Shown: positions 31,959-42,087 of the stretch, one piece after another
How the letters are laid out: the number at the start of each line of letters is the position of its first letter
How positions within the stretch are numbered: position 1 is the first letter of the stretch
NCBI GenBank assembly: GCA_037126765.1
Contig: JBBCBC010000034.1
Coordinates: 17,482,691 to 17,546,690, forward strand
Source of the DNA: Stenogyne calaminthoides
Lineage: Eukaryota > Streptophyta > Magnoliopsida > Lamiales > Lamiaceae
Length of the DNA: 64,000 nucleotides
Reading direction: 5' to 3'
Translations under genes and position numbers: made by a program
Notes under the pieces: model-generated
What the model was told of the DNA's origin: nothing
The model's input: the letters and a program-made list of their open reading frames with translations, nothing else
Databases searched by the model: none

Positions 31959-33445
31959 ACTATTTCGGGCTCTGAATTTTTTAAATTATAATTTAATTCG
32001 TGGACATTAAATTTGAAATTGGATTGTAGAAAAGCTATTAGATCTGTTTTTGCGGTATCCAATTGTCATGGATTTTAATGTTTTATTTTGCATACATATA
32101 AACCGTGGTTTTTTAATTCGATTCGTTCGGATTTGTTTTGCCTCGTGAGAAAATCCACGAGTAGACTAGGATTTATTTGATTTGATCAATGTAATAGACT
32201 AGTCTAGATCTAGGTTTATTTATTTTTTGTAAATAAATTGTAACCGGATCGGGAACGAAAAAACGAAAAGAATTAAAGGACAAAATCGAGAACCCAGCGT
32301 GGGGCATGGCCTACCGGGCATGGATTTGGGCCTTGGCCGGTGGCCGAAGACGAGAGATGTGGAAGGCCGCCAGACGGATGGTGCGCGCTTCCAGGCCAAC
32401 GGACGGGCGGAAGCCGGGTGGGCGCGACGGGGCAAAGGCGAGACGCCGGGCGGCCGAGGTCGCGGAGAGGCGGAGGCTGGGCGAATGTCTACAAGACACG
32501 AAAAAGCGCTGACGCTGTCGCTGCCGAGATCGGGCCGACGCCCGCCAACACTGCCGAGGTGTCGAGGCCTGACGGGCACGGCGGGCGGGTCGAGGTTGCC
32601 TAAGCCGTGCCCCAGTCAAGTGGCCGGCCGGATCGGCGCGTGCATCCTGGGCCGCGAAGCCGCTGGCGTGTATGTTCGAGACGCAAGTATTTTTTTGAGA
32701 TGAACGAGTGGGAGAAATTGAGAGGCGTGTTTCTTCAAGATCAAGCCAAGAAAAATCAAACCATGGCAATTGGATAATTTGTGCACAATATGTTTATTTT
32801 TTCATTATGCTTGATTTATTTGTGCTATCTTATGCTTTATTTAATTTGTTTAAATGTGTTTGCATGAGGGTTGCCAAATTGAAAAATCTCAACTCCAAAA
32901 TTACTAAGTATGTTTTAAATAATTAATTGACAATTTTATTAGGATAATAAAATTGAATTAATTTTGACCTCCATGATTTATTTATTTGTGAATTCTTTTG
33001 GAGAAATTCCCCCCACGGGACGGTCAAAAGATAGGTTTCACATGAATGAATTCCAAACGGATGATTGTGGGTTATTACTAGTGGCGGCGATGACCTCCCC
33101 CGAGGCTCGATCAAAGCGAAATGGTAATCTGTATTTAATCATGGTTATTACTTAGGTATAAAATTGATATGCATATACTCCTCAAGTCCCCTGTCAATTT
33201 TATATTGGTCAAGTGGGAGCCAACTATTAATCTGGATATTAAAGGTTTGTAATTGTTCTTGTTTGTAACCTGCTTGAATGTGTTTAAATAATGACCCACC
33301 CCACGTGGCTTATTTATACTGTTTTGAGATGTTGGCTAATGCATGTTCTTTTTTTTTTTTTTTTGAGATTTTAAATATGATGGCATGTGATCAAACCTTG
33401 TGATAATTTTGTGCTTATGCATATTATTGTTTATTTCAGTTCATC
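31959..33445 (+). other. Element B leader with a GC-rich island at about 32290-32690
   Basis: About 1.5 kb separates primer site and gag. Most is AT-rich, but 32290-32690 is strongly GC-rich (GGCCGG, GCGCG and similar), with open frames on both strands (for example 32299-32703 plus and 32311-32769 minus) that arise from the composition. Similar islands sit in the leaders of D and E. It could be a structured RNA leader or packaging region; coding is not supported. Confidence 0.7.
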
Positions 33446-34275
33446 ATGTCGCAACTTTTTAATCCACTGTTATATACACTCAAAGAACACCAATTATCTG
33501 GAGAAAACTATAATGTTTGGAAACGAAATATGATGCATGTCCTACCTGCACAAAAACATTATTGGATTCTTGATGTACCCAAGCCACGTAAGCCTACTGA
33601 TGAATCAACTGATGCGGCAAGACATGAGTATAATATTTGGGAGCAGGCCAATGAACCCATGAAACGTGTAATCTTGACTTCACTTGTCGATGATTTGAAA
33701 CACGTTCATGAAGGTGTTGAGTCCACTGCGGAAATTATGCAAAGTCTTGAAGAAATGTTTTCAACAAAAGACCGCATGATCGATCAGTTTAAAAACGACG
33801 ACGTGGCTAGGGCCGAAAATGGTTGAGGGAACACTGTGAAGGAGCATGTTCTCGAGTCAAAACCATTTTTCAAACCGGGCTTATCTCGGAACTAAGTATT
33901 GTGATGAGGCCCAAATCGAATTTCATTGCTTACTCGCCCAAGGAGCTTCGATGAATTTTCTTTGTGGTTTTGTGATGAGTGATCACATGTTTACCATGGA
34001 TGATCTTCAAGAAGCCTTGGAGAAAGTGGAGAAGCATTTAGGAAAGAAAGACGAAGCATTGGTGATCAAAAGCCTTTTCTCGAGATTTAGGCCAGTGGAA
34101 GGCAAGTCTCAAGAAAAGGAAAGTGGTCAGAACCAAAGCAAGCTCATCATTAAGAAAAGTGAGAAAAAGGCGGTTAGCTGGTTGGGTGTCAAGAAAGAAC
34201 CAAAAGGAATATGTTTCAATTGCGGGGAGAAAGGACATTGGAGGTCAGCCTGTTCCAATCCCAAAAGGAAAGGAA
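33446..34275 (+). pseudogene. Element B gag
   Basis: Starts MSQLFNPLLYTLKEHQLSG, the N-terminus of copia gag, with WKRNMMHVLPAQKHYWILD after it. A TGA at about 33824 and a frameshift split gag. The second part (33846 on) leads through a Lys-rich region to an intact knuckle CFNCGEKGHWRSAC at about 34213-34254. Gag forms the cytoplasmic virus-like particle. This is the best gag of the family here. Confidence 0.88.
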
Positions 34276-34790
34276 AGAAAGGTAATCCTCACTCACTAGT
34301 TGTTGAAACTTGTTTAGCGGCGTATGCCTCCCATTTATGGGTGGTAGATATGGGATCCACTGATCATGTTTGTTTCACGTTCTGAGGGGGTTCAAAAGGA
34401 CCCGACAACTAAGTGGAAGTGAGATCCTCATCACATCGGGACGATCTTCTACGAGAGTGGCGGTGGCGATGGGAGAAGTGCACCTGTCTTTTGAAGACGA
34501 GTTTTAATTTTAAGAGATGTTCTGTACGTTCGAGTTTTAGAAAGAATTTGATTTCAGTTTCTAAACTTTTTCATGATGGATATTCGGTTACTTTTAATAA
34601 AGTTGTTACCATTTCTCTTTATGATAAATTTATCTGTCATGGAACGTTGGCGAATAATCTCTATACAATTAACTGTGCACACCACTCAAGAAATGCATCC
34701 TATAACACATCAACTATTTCCGAGAAAAGAAAAACGTTCATCGACGCGTGAGCGAGACACTTCTTTGGCATCTAAGATTGGGTCATATAA
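34276..34790 (+). pseudogene. Element B protease
   Basis: The active site reads WVVDMGSTDH: Thr of D-T-G is Met because ACG became ATG (34350-34352), a C-to-T change at a CpG. A TGA at about 34383 follows, and the distal part is frameshifted (34413-34751). Confidence 0.85.
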
Positions 34791-35650
34791 ATCAAAGAGG
34801 ATCCAAAGGTTGGTGAAAGGCGGTTCACTAGAACTTCTCCAAGTTGAACCGTTTCCAACCTGCGAATCATGTTTGGAGGGTAAAAAATGACCAAGAGGGC
34901 ATTTGGAGCCAAGGGAATAGGGGCCAAAGAAGTGTTAGAGATCATTCACTGCAGATGTATGTGGTCCAATGTCAACCAAAGCAAGAGGAGGTTATGAGTA
35001 TTTCGTCACTTTCATTGATGATTACTCAAGGTACGGTTATATTTTCCTTATGAAGCATAAATCTGAGACCTTTGAGAAATTCAAAGAATTTAAGGCTCAA
35101 GCAGAGAATCATAGGGAAAACGTATCAAGTCTCTACGATCTGATCGTGGAGGCGAATACCTCGGCGATGAGTTTTTGAACTACTTATCGATGAAGGGATT
35201 TATATCGACTCATCAAGACCGGAACCCCTCAACAAAAGCGGGGTTGCAGAGCGAAAGAGACAGAACTCTTTTGGAAATGGTTAGATCAATGATGAGTTAT
35301 GCGGATCTTCCCAAGTCGATTCAGGGTCATACCTTGGAAGCAGCGGCTTACATTCTGAACTTGGTACCATCCAAATCGGTTCCCAAAACTCCCAAAGAAT
35401 TGTGGACCGGCACAAGCCTAGTATGAGACACATGAAGATTTGGGGTGTCCGCCCACGTGTTGGATAAGGAAGCCACAAATTGGATCCTCGATCGAGAATT
35501 AAGGTTGTTTGTAGGATACCCCGAGGAACAAAAGGGTGTATGTTCTATGGTCACGAAGATCAAAAAGGTGGTCATAAGCACCCACTTTAGATTTTTGGAA
35601 GAAGACTATATGAACCAAAGAAAACCCGAAGTGAGATTACCTTAAATGAG
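34791..35650 (+). pseudogene. Element B integrase
   Basis: The HHCC finger region (34800-34890, CESCLEG), core FVTFIDDYSRYGYIFLMKHK (34969-35178), the damaged DDE Glu region (35220-35290), and the C-terminal DKEATNWIL...LFVGYPEEQKG block (35445-35645) are readable in four different frames. The break after EFKAQAENHRENV resembles the one in C, suggesting a shared frameshift inherited from a common source copy. Confidence 0.83.
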
Positions 35651-35821
35651 CTTAGAGGGCAAACCTCATTGCTAATTTATCTAGATGATATACCAAATGA
35701 TACACTTTCACAACCGAGACCTCGTCAGTAGTGGGAGGGTTGTTAGACGGCCCGAGAGATTCATGGGAATAGGAGAGTCCTCGGACTTGATTCCGGACAA
35801 GGCAATTAGACCCATGGACAT

Positions 35822-36870
35822 ATGACGAGGCACTCCAAGATAAGGATGATTCTTGACAAACAAAGAATGAAAGCCGAAATGGGTTCTATGTTTCATAATA
35901 GAGTGTGGGAGCTAGTCGAACCACTTAATGGGGTCAAACCCATTGGATGCAAGTGGGCATATAAGAGGAAAAGAGGGATGGGCGGGAAGGTTGAAACCTT
36001 CAAAGCAAGACTAGTGGCGAAAGGTTATACTTAGAAAGAAGGATCGATTATGAGGAAACTTTTTTCGCCTAGTAGCCATGCTTAAGTCCATCCGTATTCT
36101 CTTATCGATTCTTTGCACATTTCGACTTTGAAATCGGCAAATGGATGTCAAGACGGCTTTCCTTAACTAAGTCTTGACGAAGAGATCTATATGCAACAAC
36201 CCCAAGGTTTCATTGAAACAGGCCAAGAACATCTTGTTTGTAAGCTCAAGAAGTCCATTTACGGACTCAAACAGCATCCGAGCTTGGAACCAATGTTTTG
36301 ATCATGTTATAAAGTCTTATGGGTTTGATCAAAATGAGTTTGAAAGTTGTGTGTATAAAAAGCGTGTCGGAAGCGCATTGGTATTCTTAGTACTATCGTA
36401 GGCGACATTTCGATCGCCGGGAACGATGTGAAGGTGTTATCGAGCGTAAGGGCATGGCTTTCAAAAAGCGGTTTGATATGAAGGACTTAGGGAAAGCGGG
36501 CACGTCCTTGGGATCAAGATCACTTTCGAGATCGCAAGAAAAGGATGTTAGGCTTATCGCAAGCTTCATACATAGACACTGTCTTGAAACGTTTCAGTAT
36601 GCAAGATTCCAAGAAAGGATTCGTACCTTTCACGCATGGAATCCATCTATCCAAGAAAATGTCCCCTAAGACGAAAGAGGAGATAGATGACATGAAAGGC
36701 ATTCCTTATGCTCGGTGTCGGAAGTCTTATGTATGCAATCTTGTGGTACGAGACCGGGATATCCGCTTTACCGTAGGCATGGTGGCAAGATATCAAAGTA
36801 ACCGGAAAAAAAGAGCATTGATGGTTAGTTTAAAAACATTCCAAGTATCCGAAAAGAACTCGGGATAGAA
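35822..36870 (+). pseudogene. Element B reverse transcriptase, many small indels
   Basis: KPIGCKWAYKRKR and KARLVAKGYT (35900-36034), the DVKTAF block at about 36145-36165, SYGFDQNEFESCVYKKRVG (36310-36380), and the YVDD box region at 36390-36410, where TACGTAGACGAT of C has become TCGTAGGCGAC. LGLSQASYIDTVLKRFSMQD (36545-36868) marks the RT end. Indels of 1-3 bp occur every 50-100 bp. Confidence 0.82.
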
Positions 36871-37388
36871 TATTGGTTTATCAGTCAGGAAGTCCAATCC
36901 CCATTGGTTACACGGACTCGGATTTCCAATCAGACATGAACTCTAGAAAATCTACCTCCGGTAGTGTGTTTTGCATGGGGGGAGGAGCCGTGACATGGAG
37001 AAGCGTCAAGCAGAAATGCATCGCAGATTCTACCGTGGAAGCCGAATATGTATAGCTCTGGCGGAGGCAAATGAAAAGCGGTTTGGCTCAAGCACTTCCT
37101 TGTGGACTTAGATGTGGTTCGAATTTGCCCGGTGAGAATCACCTTTATTGTGACAATCTTAGGAAGCGATTTGCAAATTCAAAGGGAACCAAGAGCCCAC
37201 AAAGCCAAACAAACACATTGAAAGGAAATACCATCTTATACGAGTCATCGTTAAGAGAGGAGATATAGATGTGGCAAAGATAGCGTCTGAGGACAACCTA
37301 GCAGATCCATTCACAAAGAGTCTACCTCTGAATACATCGAGAGACATGTGGAAGGAATGGGTGTCAAGACCGTTGCCAATCTGCTTTG
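36871..37388 (+). pseudogene. Element B RNase H
   Basis: GYTDSDFQSDMNSRKSTSG and SVKQKCIADSTVEAEYV (36873-37055) are followed by frameshifted sequence similar to C down to a terminal TGA near 37388. The first two carboxylates are present; the distal part is broken. Confidence 0.85.
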
Positions 37389-37498
37389 AGTATAAGTGGG
37401 AGAAATTATTAGGTTCGTGTAGGTGACATTAGATGTCACGGACTACGCTTATCGTGATGTAGTATACTTAAAAGCGGACTTTGAGTATAAGTGGGAGA
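37386..37498 (+). promoter_or_regulatory. Element B doubled polypurine tract
   Basis: GAGTATAAGTGGGAGA appears at about 37387-37402 and again at 37482-37497, the second against the 3' LTR. The intervening stretch is homologous to that in C, D and A. Confidence 0.72.
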
Positions 37499-37499
37499 T

Positions 37500-39339
37500 T
37501 GTTGGGATTATCTTTGAAAAGTATGCTTTTTACTTTGTATAATCGAAATTGAATTTCGGACTTATTTTTGAAATAAATTGTTTATCACCGATGCTTTAAA
37601 TATGATTGAATGTTATATATATTTCTTTGCATAATTGTTCAATAATTAAATGACGTGTTACATTGTAGTTAATTTAGTGATACCGAGATCACGAAGATTA
37701 AATTAACGGTCCTTGTAACTAAAAAAGTACGCATAATTCACGACCTAGATGGAAATGAACAACCATCGCGAAAGGTTGAGGTGTAAGGCTCAGATTGGTT
37801 TGTCTTGACCAAGAGATTACACTAGTGCATGGTGATCTTATTTGAATAGGACCTCTGAGGAGGATAAATTCTTTTAACCGAACAAGGAAGAATTAGACCT
37901 CGATTGGTTCGTTGTTTCTTAACCTTCGTCCTTAAATAGGATCACGTGGGATTGGTAACTATTGCTTTGACTTATCATGGGTAGCGAATTAGAGAGAGAT
38001 TCAATACTTTTTATCTTGGGCAATATTATTGGTCACATGTGATTGCTAAGATTTAATACGAAGAATCGAATCGTGTGCAAATACGCTTGCTTGATTTGCC
38101 CCTGGGAGGTTCATAAGTTTTATCATACCAAATCTTGCAAGTGGAATTAGTTTCCGGTATGGATAATAATGTTGAACCGTTCCTCGACCAAGGACAAAAG
38201 ATATTAATTAACGGAAAGCTATTTCAGTGGCTTGAATTAATTAATGGGCTAGATAATCTTAAACACGGGAAATAATGACCGGGAGCCATATTGACTGTAA
38301 TATGGGTTAAGATGGATGGTGCAATATTAATTATGTAGTGGAATTAATTAATATTTATGGGCTTAAATTATATTGTGGCTCAATATTAGATATTCAAGAT
38401 CCATTAGAAGGTCCTATCTTAATTCTCCTAAAGGCCCCCTAAGTAGCCCAACATATAGTCCAATAACTGAAAAGATGATTAAAATAAAATAAATATTGTT
38501 GCTTATATTTCCTCTAAATTTTCGAAAATTATGGATAAAAGAGGGAGAAAGATTTTCTTTGAATTTTGTTATGGAATGAAGATATGTATTCTTGGAATAC
38601 AAGATTATCTCATTAAATTCAAGAAATCTCTCACTTGATTATCTATATAGTAAATTTCAATTTTTTTAAAAATATAGTGGGCAAGAAAGATTTTCTTGAT
38701 TTTCTTGAAAAGATATTATGGAAGATATGTATTTCTTGAAATACAAGAATATCTCATAAATTCAAGAAGATCCAAATCTTGGATTCTTGTAGCACTAAAT
38801 TTTCGAAAATCACCATAATAGAGGAGGTGAGATTTTTGTGGAATATTTTAATTATGGGAAAAAGAATATAAGGGATATATTCAAGATTTCTTGGTGACCA
38901 AGAAAAGTCTTTTCCCACATTGAAATATCACTAAAATTTTGACCAAACCCTCTCCTATAAATAGGGGATGATTAGTTCATTCCCAAGTACAATTCCATGT
39001 GCCGGAAATATTAGCAAATCCACATAAGTGGTGCAACAAAGTTTATTTTTTCCTTTTGTTAATTGTTCGCGAGTATCCTTCCACCGGATTGTCGAGCAAG
39101 GGCTAAGGAAATATTTGGGAAGTCCTTTTGGTTAGTCCGTCCAACCAAAGCCACTGCCATCCCGAGAGGTACATTCACGTAAACCCGTAGATTCCGCATG
39201 CGTAGGTTTTACGTGGCTTTTTATATGCATGATATGTTGTTGCAATTATTATTTGAATTAATATAGGATTAATTCATGCTAGTAATAATTAATGAATTAA
39301 ATTTGTATTTAAATATTCACCCCGAATAGATCTGTGTAA
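37500..39339 (+). repeat. Element B 3' LTR, outer end truncated
   Basis: Starts TGTTGGGATTATC and follows the 5' LTR to GAATAGATCTGTG (39336). There it departs from the expected CAACTCATTCCCCAACA and passes through TAA into the 15-bp repeat and viral ORF2. About 14 terminal bases are missing. TATA box near 38956-38963. Confidence 0.9.
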
Positions 39340-39354
39340 TTATGGAGAATCCAT
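39340..39354. repeat. 15-bp direct repeat, right copy
   Basis: TTATGGAGAATCCAT, identical to 24856-24870. The viral reading frame entering at 24859 (TGG codon) is the same as the one leaving from 39343, so the repeat duplicates coding sequence of viral ORF2. Confidence 0.92.
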
Positions 39355-39744
39355 ACAAAGCGATTTTGGAATAACTTAAATGTTATTGCCCCTGGCTCCA
39401 ATGAGTCACCAATACAGGAAAATATTTCACGGATTAAATCCAAAATGGAAGAATACAGAAAAATTTATGTTAAGGAGACTTCTAGTTCTCTTCCATCATT
39501 CTCTGAATACTCTAAGAAGTATTTTGGTATTTTCTCAAAAGAGAAAATTATGGATCTTTATATGGATCATATTAAAAATGATTTATTCAAAGATATTGAT
39601 TTTTCTGATTCAAAATCAGACGCTTCAATGATTTTCGGATCCGATCTTCAAGATGCACAGGATCCAAATGATGATGATCAGGAGTTTTCTATTCAAGAAA
39701 GCTTCGATCTTTTGAAGAATTCTCTCAAAGGGAAATTAAAATAA
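39343..39744 (+). pseudogene. Caulimovirid ORF2, 3' part
   Basis: Open from the 15-bp repeat to a stop at 39742-39744, about 133 codons, with no lesion. It contains a Ser/Asp-rich acidic region and a predicted helical tail (about 39690-39735). It belongs to the protein begun at 23933. The gene is inactive because of the composite insertion and the frameshift near 24645. Confidence 0.65.
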
Positions 39745-39756
39745 AGCAAAGTTTTT

Positions 39757-40122
39757 ATGGAAGGATCTTATCCTGATGGTTTCTTTACATCCTTTACAAC
39801 TGAAGGATGGGATATTCAGCATGAAATAATTCGTTCCAGATTATACTATCTTCTGACAAATACAGGAGGCTTACATTATAACATTTGGAGAATACCTTCC
39901 CAAATTTTTATTGATAATGAGAATAATGTTATTAATGATAAGAATTATATCAAAATTCTTAAGAAAATGATTAGAGTTTTGGAAGTATGGATTCCATGGC
40001 TTGAAGCTTCACTAAGAAGAAATCAAGGAAGAAATGTCTATCCAACCCATCGTCAAGAATTGGCTAATTTCAGAGAGTATCTTAAACTCTTAAAAAGGCA
40101 AGCTTCATTATTGGCGATTTAA
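39757..40122 (+). CDS. Caulimovirid small ORF3 (121 aa), unknown function
   Basis: An undamaged frame of 121 codons begins 12 bp after the ORF2 stop and ends at the intergenic region. It is rich in Trp/Tyr/Ile in the first half and basic near the C-terminus (residues 85-121, with two Arg/Lys clusters). I do not recognise its family. Conservation of the frame next to damaged viral genes suggests it was a real viral gene. It might also be a separated C-terminal module of ORF2. Confidence 0.55.
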   Translation: MEGSYPDGFFTSFTTEGWDIQHEIIRSRLYYLLTNTGGLHYNIWRIPSQIFIDNENNVINDKNYIKILKKMIRVLEVWIPWLEASLRRNQGRNVYPTHRQELANFREYLKLLKRQASLLAI

Positions 40123-40470
40123 TGAAGATTTTGGACTTAGCACATTCTAGCAAAATGTGGCTACAGTATCAGACAAAATCAAATTTTCGTCACTGCTTAC
40201 ATCAACAGACAAAGAACTGTTCATGAATAGTAATTACTATTCAAACTTTTTTGTCTTTTTGTGGTTTTGTTTTTTATGCACTATTTCTTTTTTATTTTGA
40301 AATCCAGGGTTTGATGTCCGGCTCTTTCATCTATAAATAGGCTTGTATTTTCCTTTTTGAGGTACGCTTGAGTTTAGACTCGCCCCTTCTTTCTCTCTCT
40401 AAATCCCTCTCTTGTGTAACCTTGTAAACCTTGTAATATTTCTGTACATTATCTGGTTTATGCTAGTAGC
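40123..40470 (+). promoter_or_regulatory. Caulimovirid intergenic region: pregenomic RNA promoter
   Basis: After ORF3 there is no coding sequence. A TATA box TATAAATA lies at 40332-40339, with a CGTCA (inverted TGACG, as-1-like) motif at 40188-40192. Downstream is a CT-rich stretch (CTTCTTTCTCTCTCTAAATCC, about 40386-40407), similar to the pyrimidine-rich start of caulimovirid leaders. This fits the promoter for the terminally redundant pregenomic RNA. No AATAAA was seen close downstream. Confidence 0.6.
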
Positions 40471-40885
40471 TTTTTAAAGGTATATTGTTATTTAAATTCA
40501 GTAATTTTAATTTATTTTCTGATGATCGCCGCCTCTATGGACGGCTAGAATACTTGTATTGAATCATTGCCTGACTTAAATATACTCTACTATCATGTGC
40601 ATTTGGAATTATATTCCTATAATGATCTGTAATTTGATATATCAAAGGTAGAGTTGGTTTAACCATGAGGGTTTGAGCTTTCGATTGATATTCATGAGTT
40701 AACTATGGGCTAGCCCTTGTTGCCGTAATTCTTGGATAAATAGGCGCAGGCGTTTTCTGGGCGTAAAAGCTTTTTTCAGGTTAACTCATGGACTATGGAA
40801 TTTCTCAGTAATCTCCTATTTGTGTTTGTAAAAGATCCACAGGATACTATTGATATAGATCTTTGCACGATCCTTATATAAATAT
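40471..40885 (+). other. Probable viral leader with a stem-loop
   Basis: An AT-rich leader-like region with an 11-bp perfect inverted repeat, CATGAGTTAAC at 40693-40703 and GTTAACTCATG at 40780-40790, enclosing a 76-nt loop. Caulimovirid leaders commonly form a large hairpin used for ribosome shunting. The tRNA-iMet primer site expected here was not found. Confidence 0.5.

Positions 40886-40887
<2 letters not shown>

Positions 40888-40934
<47 letters not shown>
40888..40934. repeat. (TA)n microsatellite at the right border of the viral insert
   Basis: About 47 bp of pure TA dinucleotide. Endogenous caulimovirids in rice and other plants are known to be enriched at TA repeats, so this is the likely right junction. 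Confidence 0.9.
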
Positions 40935-40938
<4 letters not shown>

Positions 40939-41110
40939 CTCAAAAGAATTTAATTTATTTATTATACTACTTTTTGTGAATAAAATAGCTGAAACAATCC
41001 CAGAAAGATGTTCATTTCAAACTGAATCTGGGACAGGGTCTGCCGACTATAGTCCGAGTGTGTTTAACTCTATTCTTTTTTAATATCATTATTATATATA
41101 AAAATTAGTA
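40935..41110. other. Short AT-rich spacer between virus and LINE
   Basis: 176 bp of unassigned sequence, probably the old flank. No feature recognised. Confidence 0.5.
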
Positions 41111-41123
41111 TTGTTATGAATAA
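41111..41123. repeat. LINE target-site duplication, left copy
   Basis: TTGTTATGAATAA at 41111-41123 is identical to 55773-55785. A T9 run follows at 41124-41132, which is the poly(A) tail of a minus-strand LINE. Confidence 0.9.
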
Positions 41124-41232
41124 TTTTTTTTTGAGAGCTCTAGAGCAGATCAGAGAAGTTGACGTTCAAGAGCTAAAGACACTAGGTGTCTTGGAATATT
41201 CTCACCCACCCAAGCTTGAGGGTAGGGAGACT

Positions 41233-41676
41233 TCAAGGCAATCTTTGCCAAGTTATGTGCCATTTTGTTGTCGTTTGAGGACAGTACCAAACACCTTTCA
41301 CCGAGGTGTGTAGGAGCTGTCTGCGGGTCTGATTGACAATGTCTTCCTTGTAGCCTCTATACTTTGAGTCCTTTTGAACAGCTTGAATGGCATCGATGGA
41401 GTTCGAGAATAAGAGTACTCTTCCAGGAGTATGTTCCAACCAGACCGAGAGGCCGTCATGTATGGCTTGGATCTCAGCTGCCATTATTGAGCCCGTCGAA
41501 TTAATTTTGTGATAACCAGCCGCCCAGATTGTGCCTCCCAGATCGAAGACGGCATACCCCACTGCATAATCCATTGTAACGTCGTCGTATGCCGCATCCA
41601 CCATAAGTGAAAAGTGATTAGCTTTATCGGCACCAAATGAGAGGAGATAGGTTTTTGACTGCGGAAGAGGTCTCAT
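41233..41676 (-). pseudogene. LINE RNase H domain (C-terminal, RVT_3 type)
   Basis: Minus-strand frame with MVDAAYDD (first Asp), IMAAEIQAIHDGL (Glu) and LLFSNSIDA. The last motif is normally S-D-S, so the third catalytic Asp is Asn, a G-to-A change. This plant-specific RNase H follows zf-RVT in L1 LINEs. The 229-bp duplication just upstream cuts the connection to the rest of ORF2. Confidence 0.85.
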
Positions 41677-42030
41677 GAGAAGCTTGCAACGTGCCTCCTA
41701 GAAGGCGATTAAAAATGAGTTTGTCCAGTCAGCCGTAATTCTCTGAAGTTTCAATCCATTCCTATTTGATGGATTATGTATAAGGTCACATCTCTCCTTC
41801 CATTGTAACGTCGTTGTATGCCGCATCCACCATAAGTGAAAAATGATTAGCTTTATCGGCACCAGATGAGAGGAGATAGGTTTTTTACTGCGGAAGAGTT
41901 CTCATGAGAAGCTTGCAACGTGCCTCCTGGAAGGCGATTAGAAATGAGTCTGTCTAGTCAGCCATAATTCTCGGAAGTTTCAATCCATTCCTATTTGATG
42001 GATTATGTATAAGGTCACATCTTTACTTCC
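41571..42030. repeat. 229-bp tandem duplication inside the LINE
   Basis: Copies at 41571-41799 and 41800-42030 both start CCATTGTAACGTCGT and end near AAGGTCACATCT, with a few differences. 229 is not a multiple of three, so the duplication frameshifts ORF2. Confidence 0.92.
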
Positions 42031-42087
42031 ATACTCCCCATAATCGGACGGCCACTCTCTCAAAGTCTTGTGTCGAAAGTACATGAG

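Larger units (their letters stand above)
24871..39339. mobile_element. Composite of two copia copies in opposite orientation (A minus, B plus)
   Basis: Order on the plus strand: A 3' LTR (minus), A pol (minus), then B 5' LTR, B leader, gag, pol and 3' LTR (plus). B starts at 30097 inside the gag of A, but the rest of A (gag start, leader, 5' LTR) never appears to the right of B. The two outer edges are both the same LTR end: the left lacks only the terminal TG, and the right lacks the last 14 or so bases (expected CTCATTCCCCAACA). A and B belong to one LTR subfamily (GGGGAATGAG end). Confidence 0.85.
18529..40885 (+). mobile_element. Endogenous caulimovirid (pararetrovirus), near-complete, interrupted at 24870/39340
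   Basis: Viral sequence occupies 18529-24870 and 39355 to about 40885, roughly 7.9 kb when the inserted composite is ignored. Gene order is movement protein, coat protein with zinc knuckle, protease, RT, RNase H, then two ORFs and an intergenic promoter/leader. There is no integrase and no LTR. Size and order fit the florendovirus/petuvirus side of Caulimoviridae, though the genus is uncertain. At least eight frame-breaking lesions are visible upstream of the composite. The right end abuts a (TA)n tract, a known preferred setting for such insertions. Confidence 0.88.

Noticed and set aside
32299..32769. Overlapping frames of 134 and 152 codons in the B leader
   Set aside because: They lie on opposite strands of the same GC-rich island, have no domain, and are not kept in D. 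Long frames are expected by chance at high GC.
24871..39339. A and B as one large element with outer LTRs
   Set aside because: The outer LTRs are inverted relative to each other, a third LTR lies in the middle at 30097, and pol is present twice in opposite directions, so it must be two copies.
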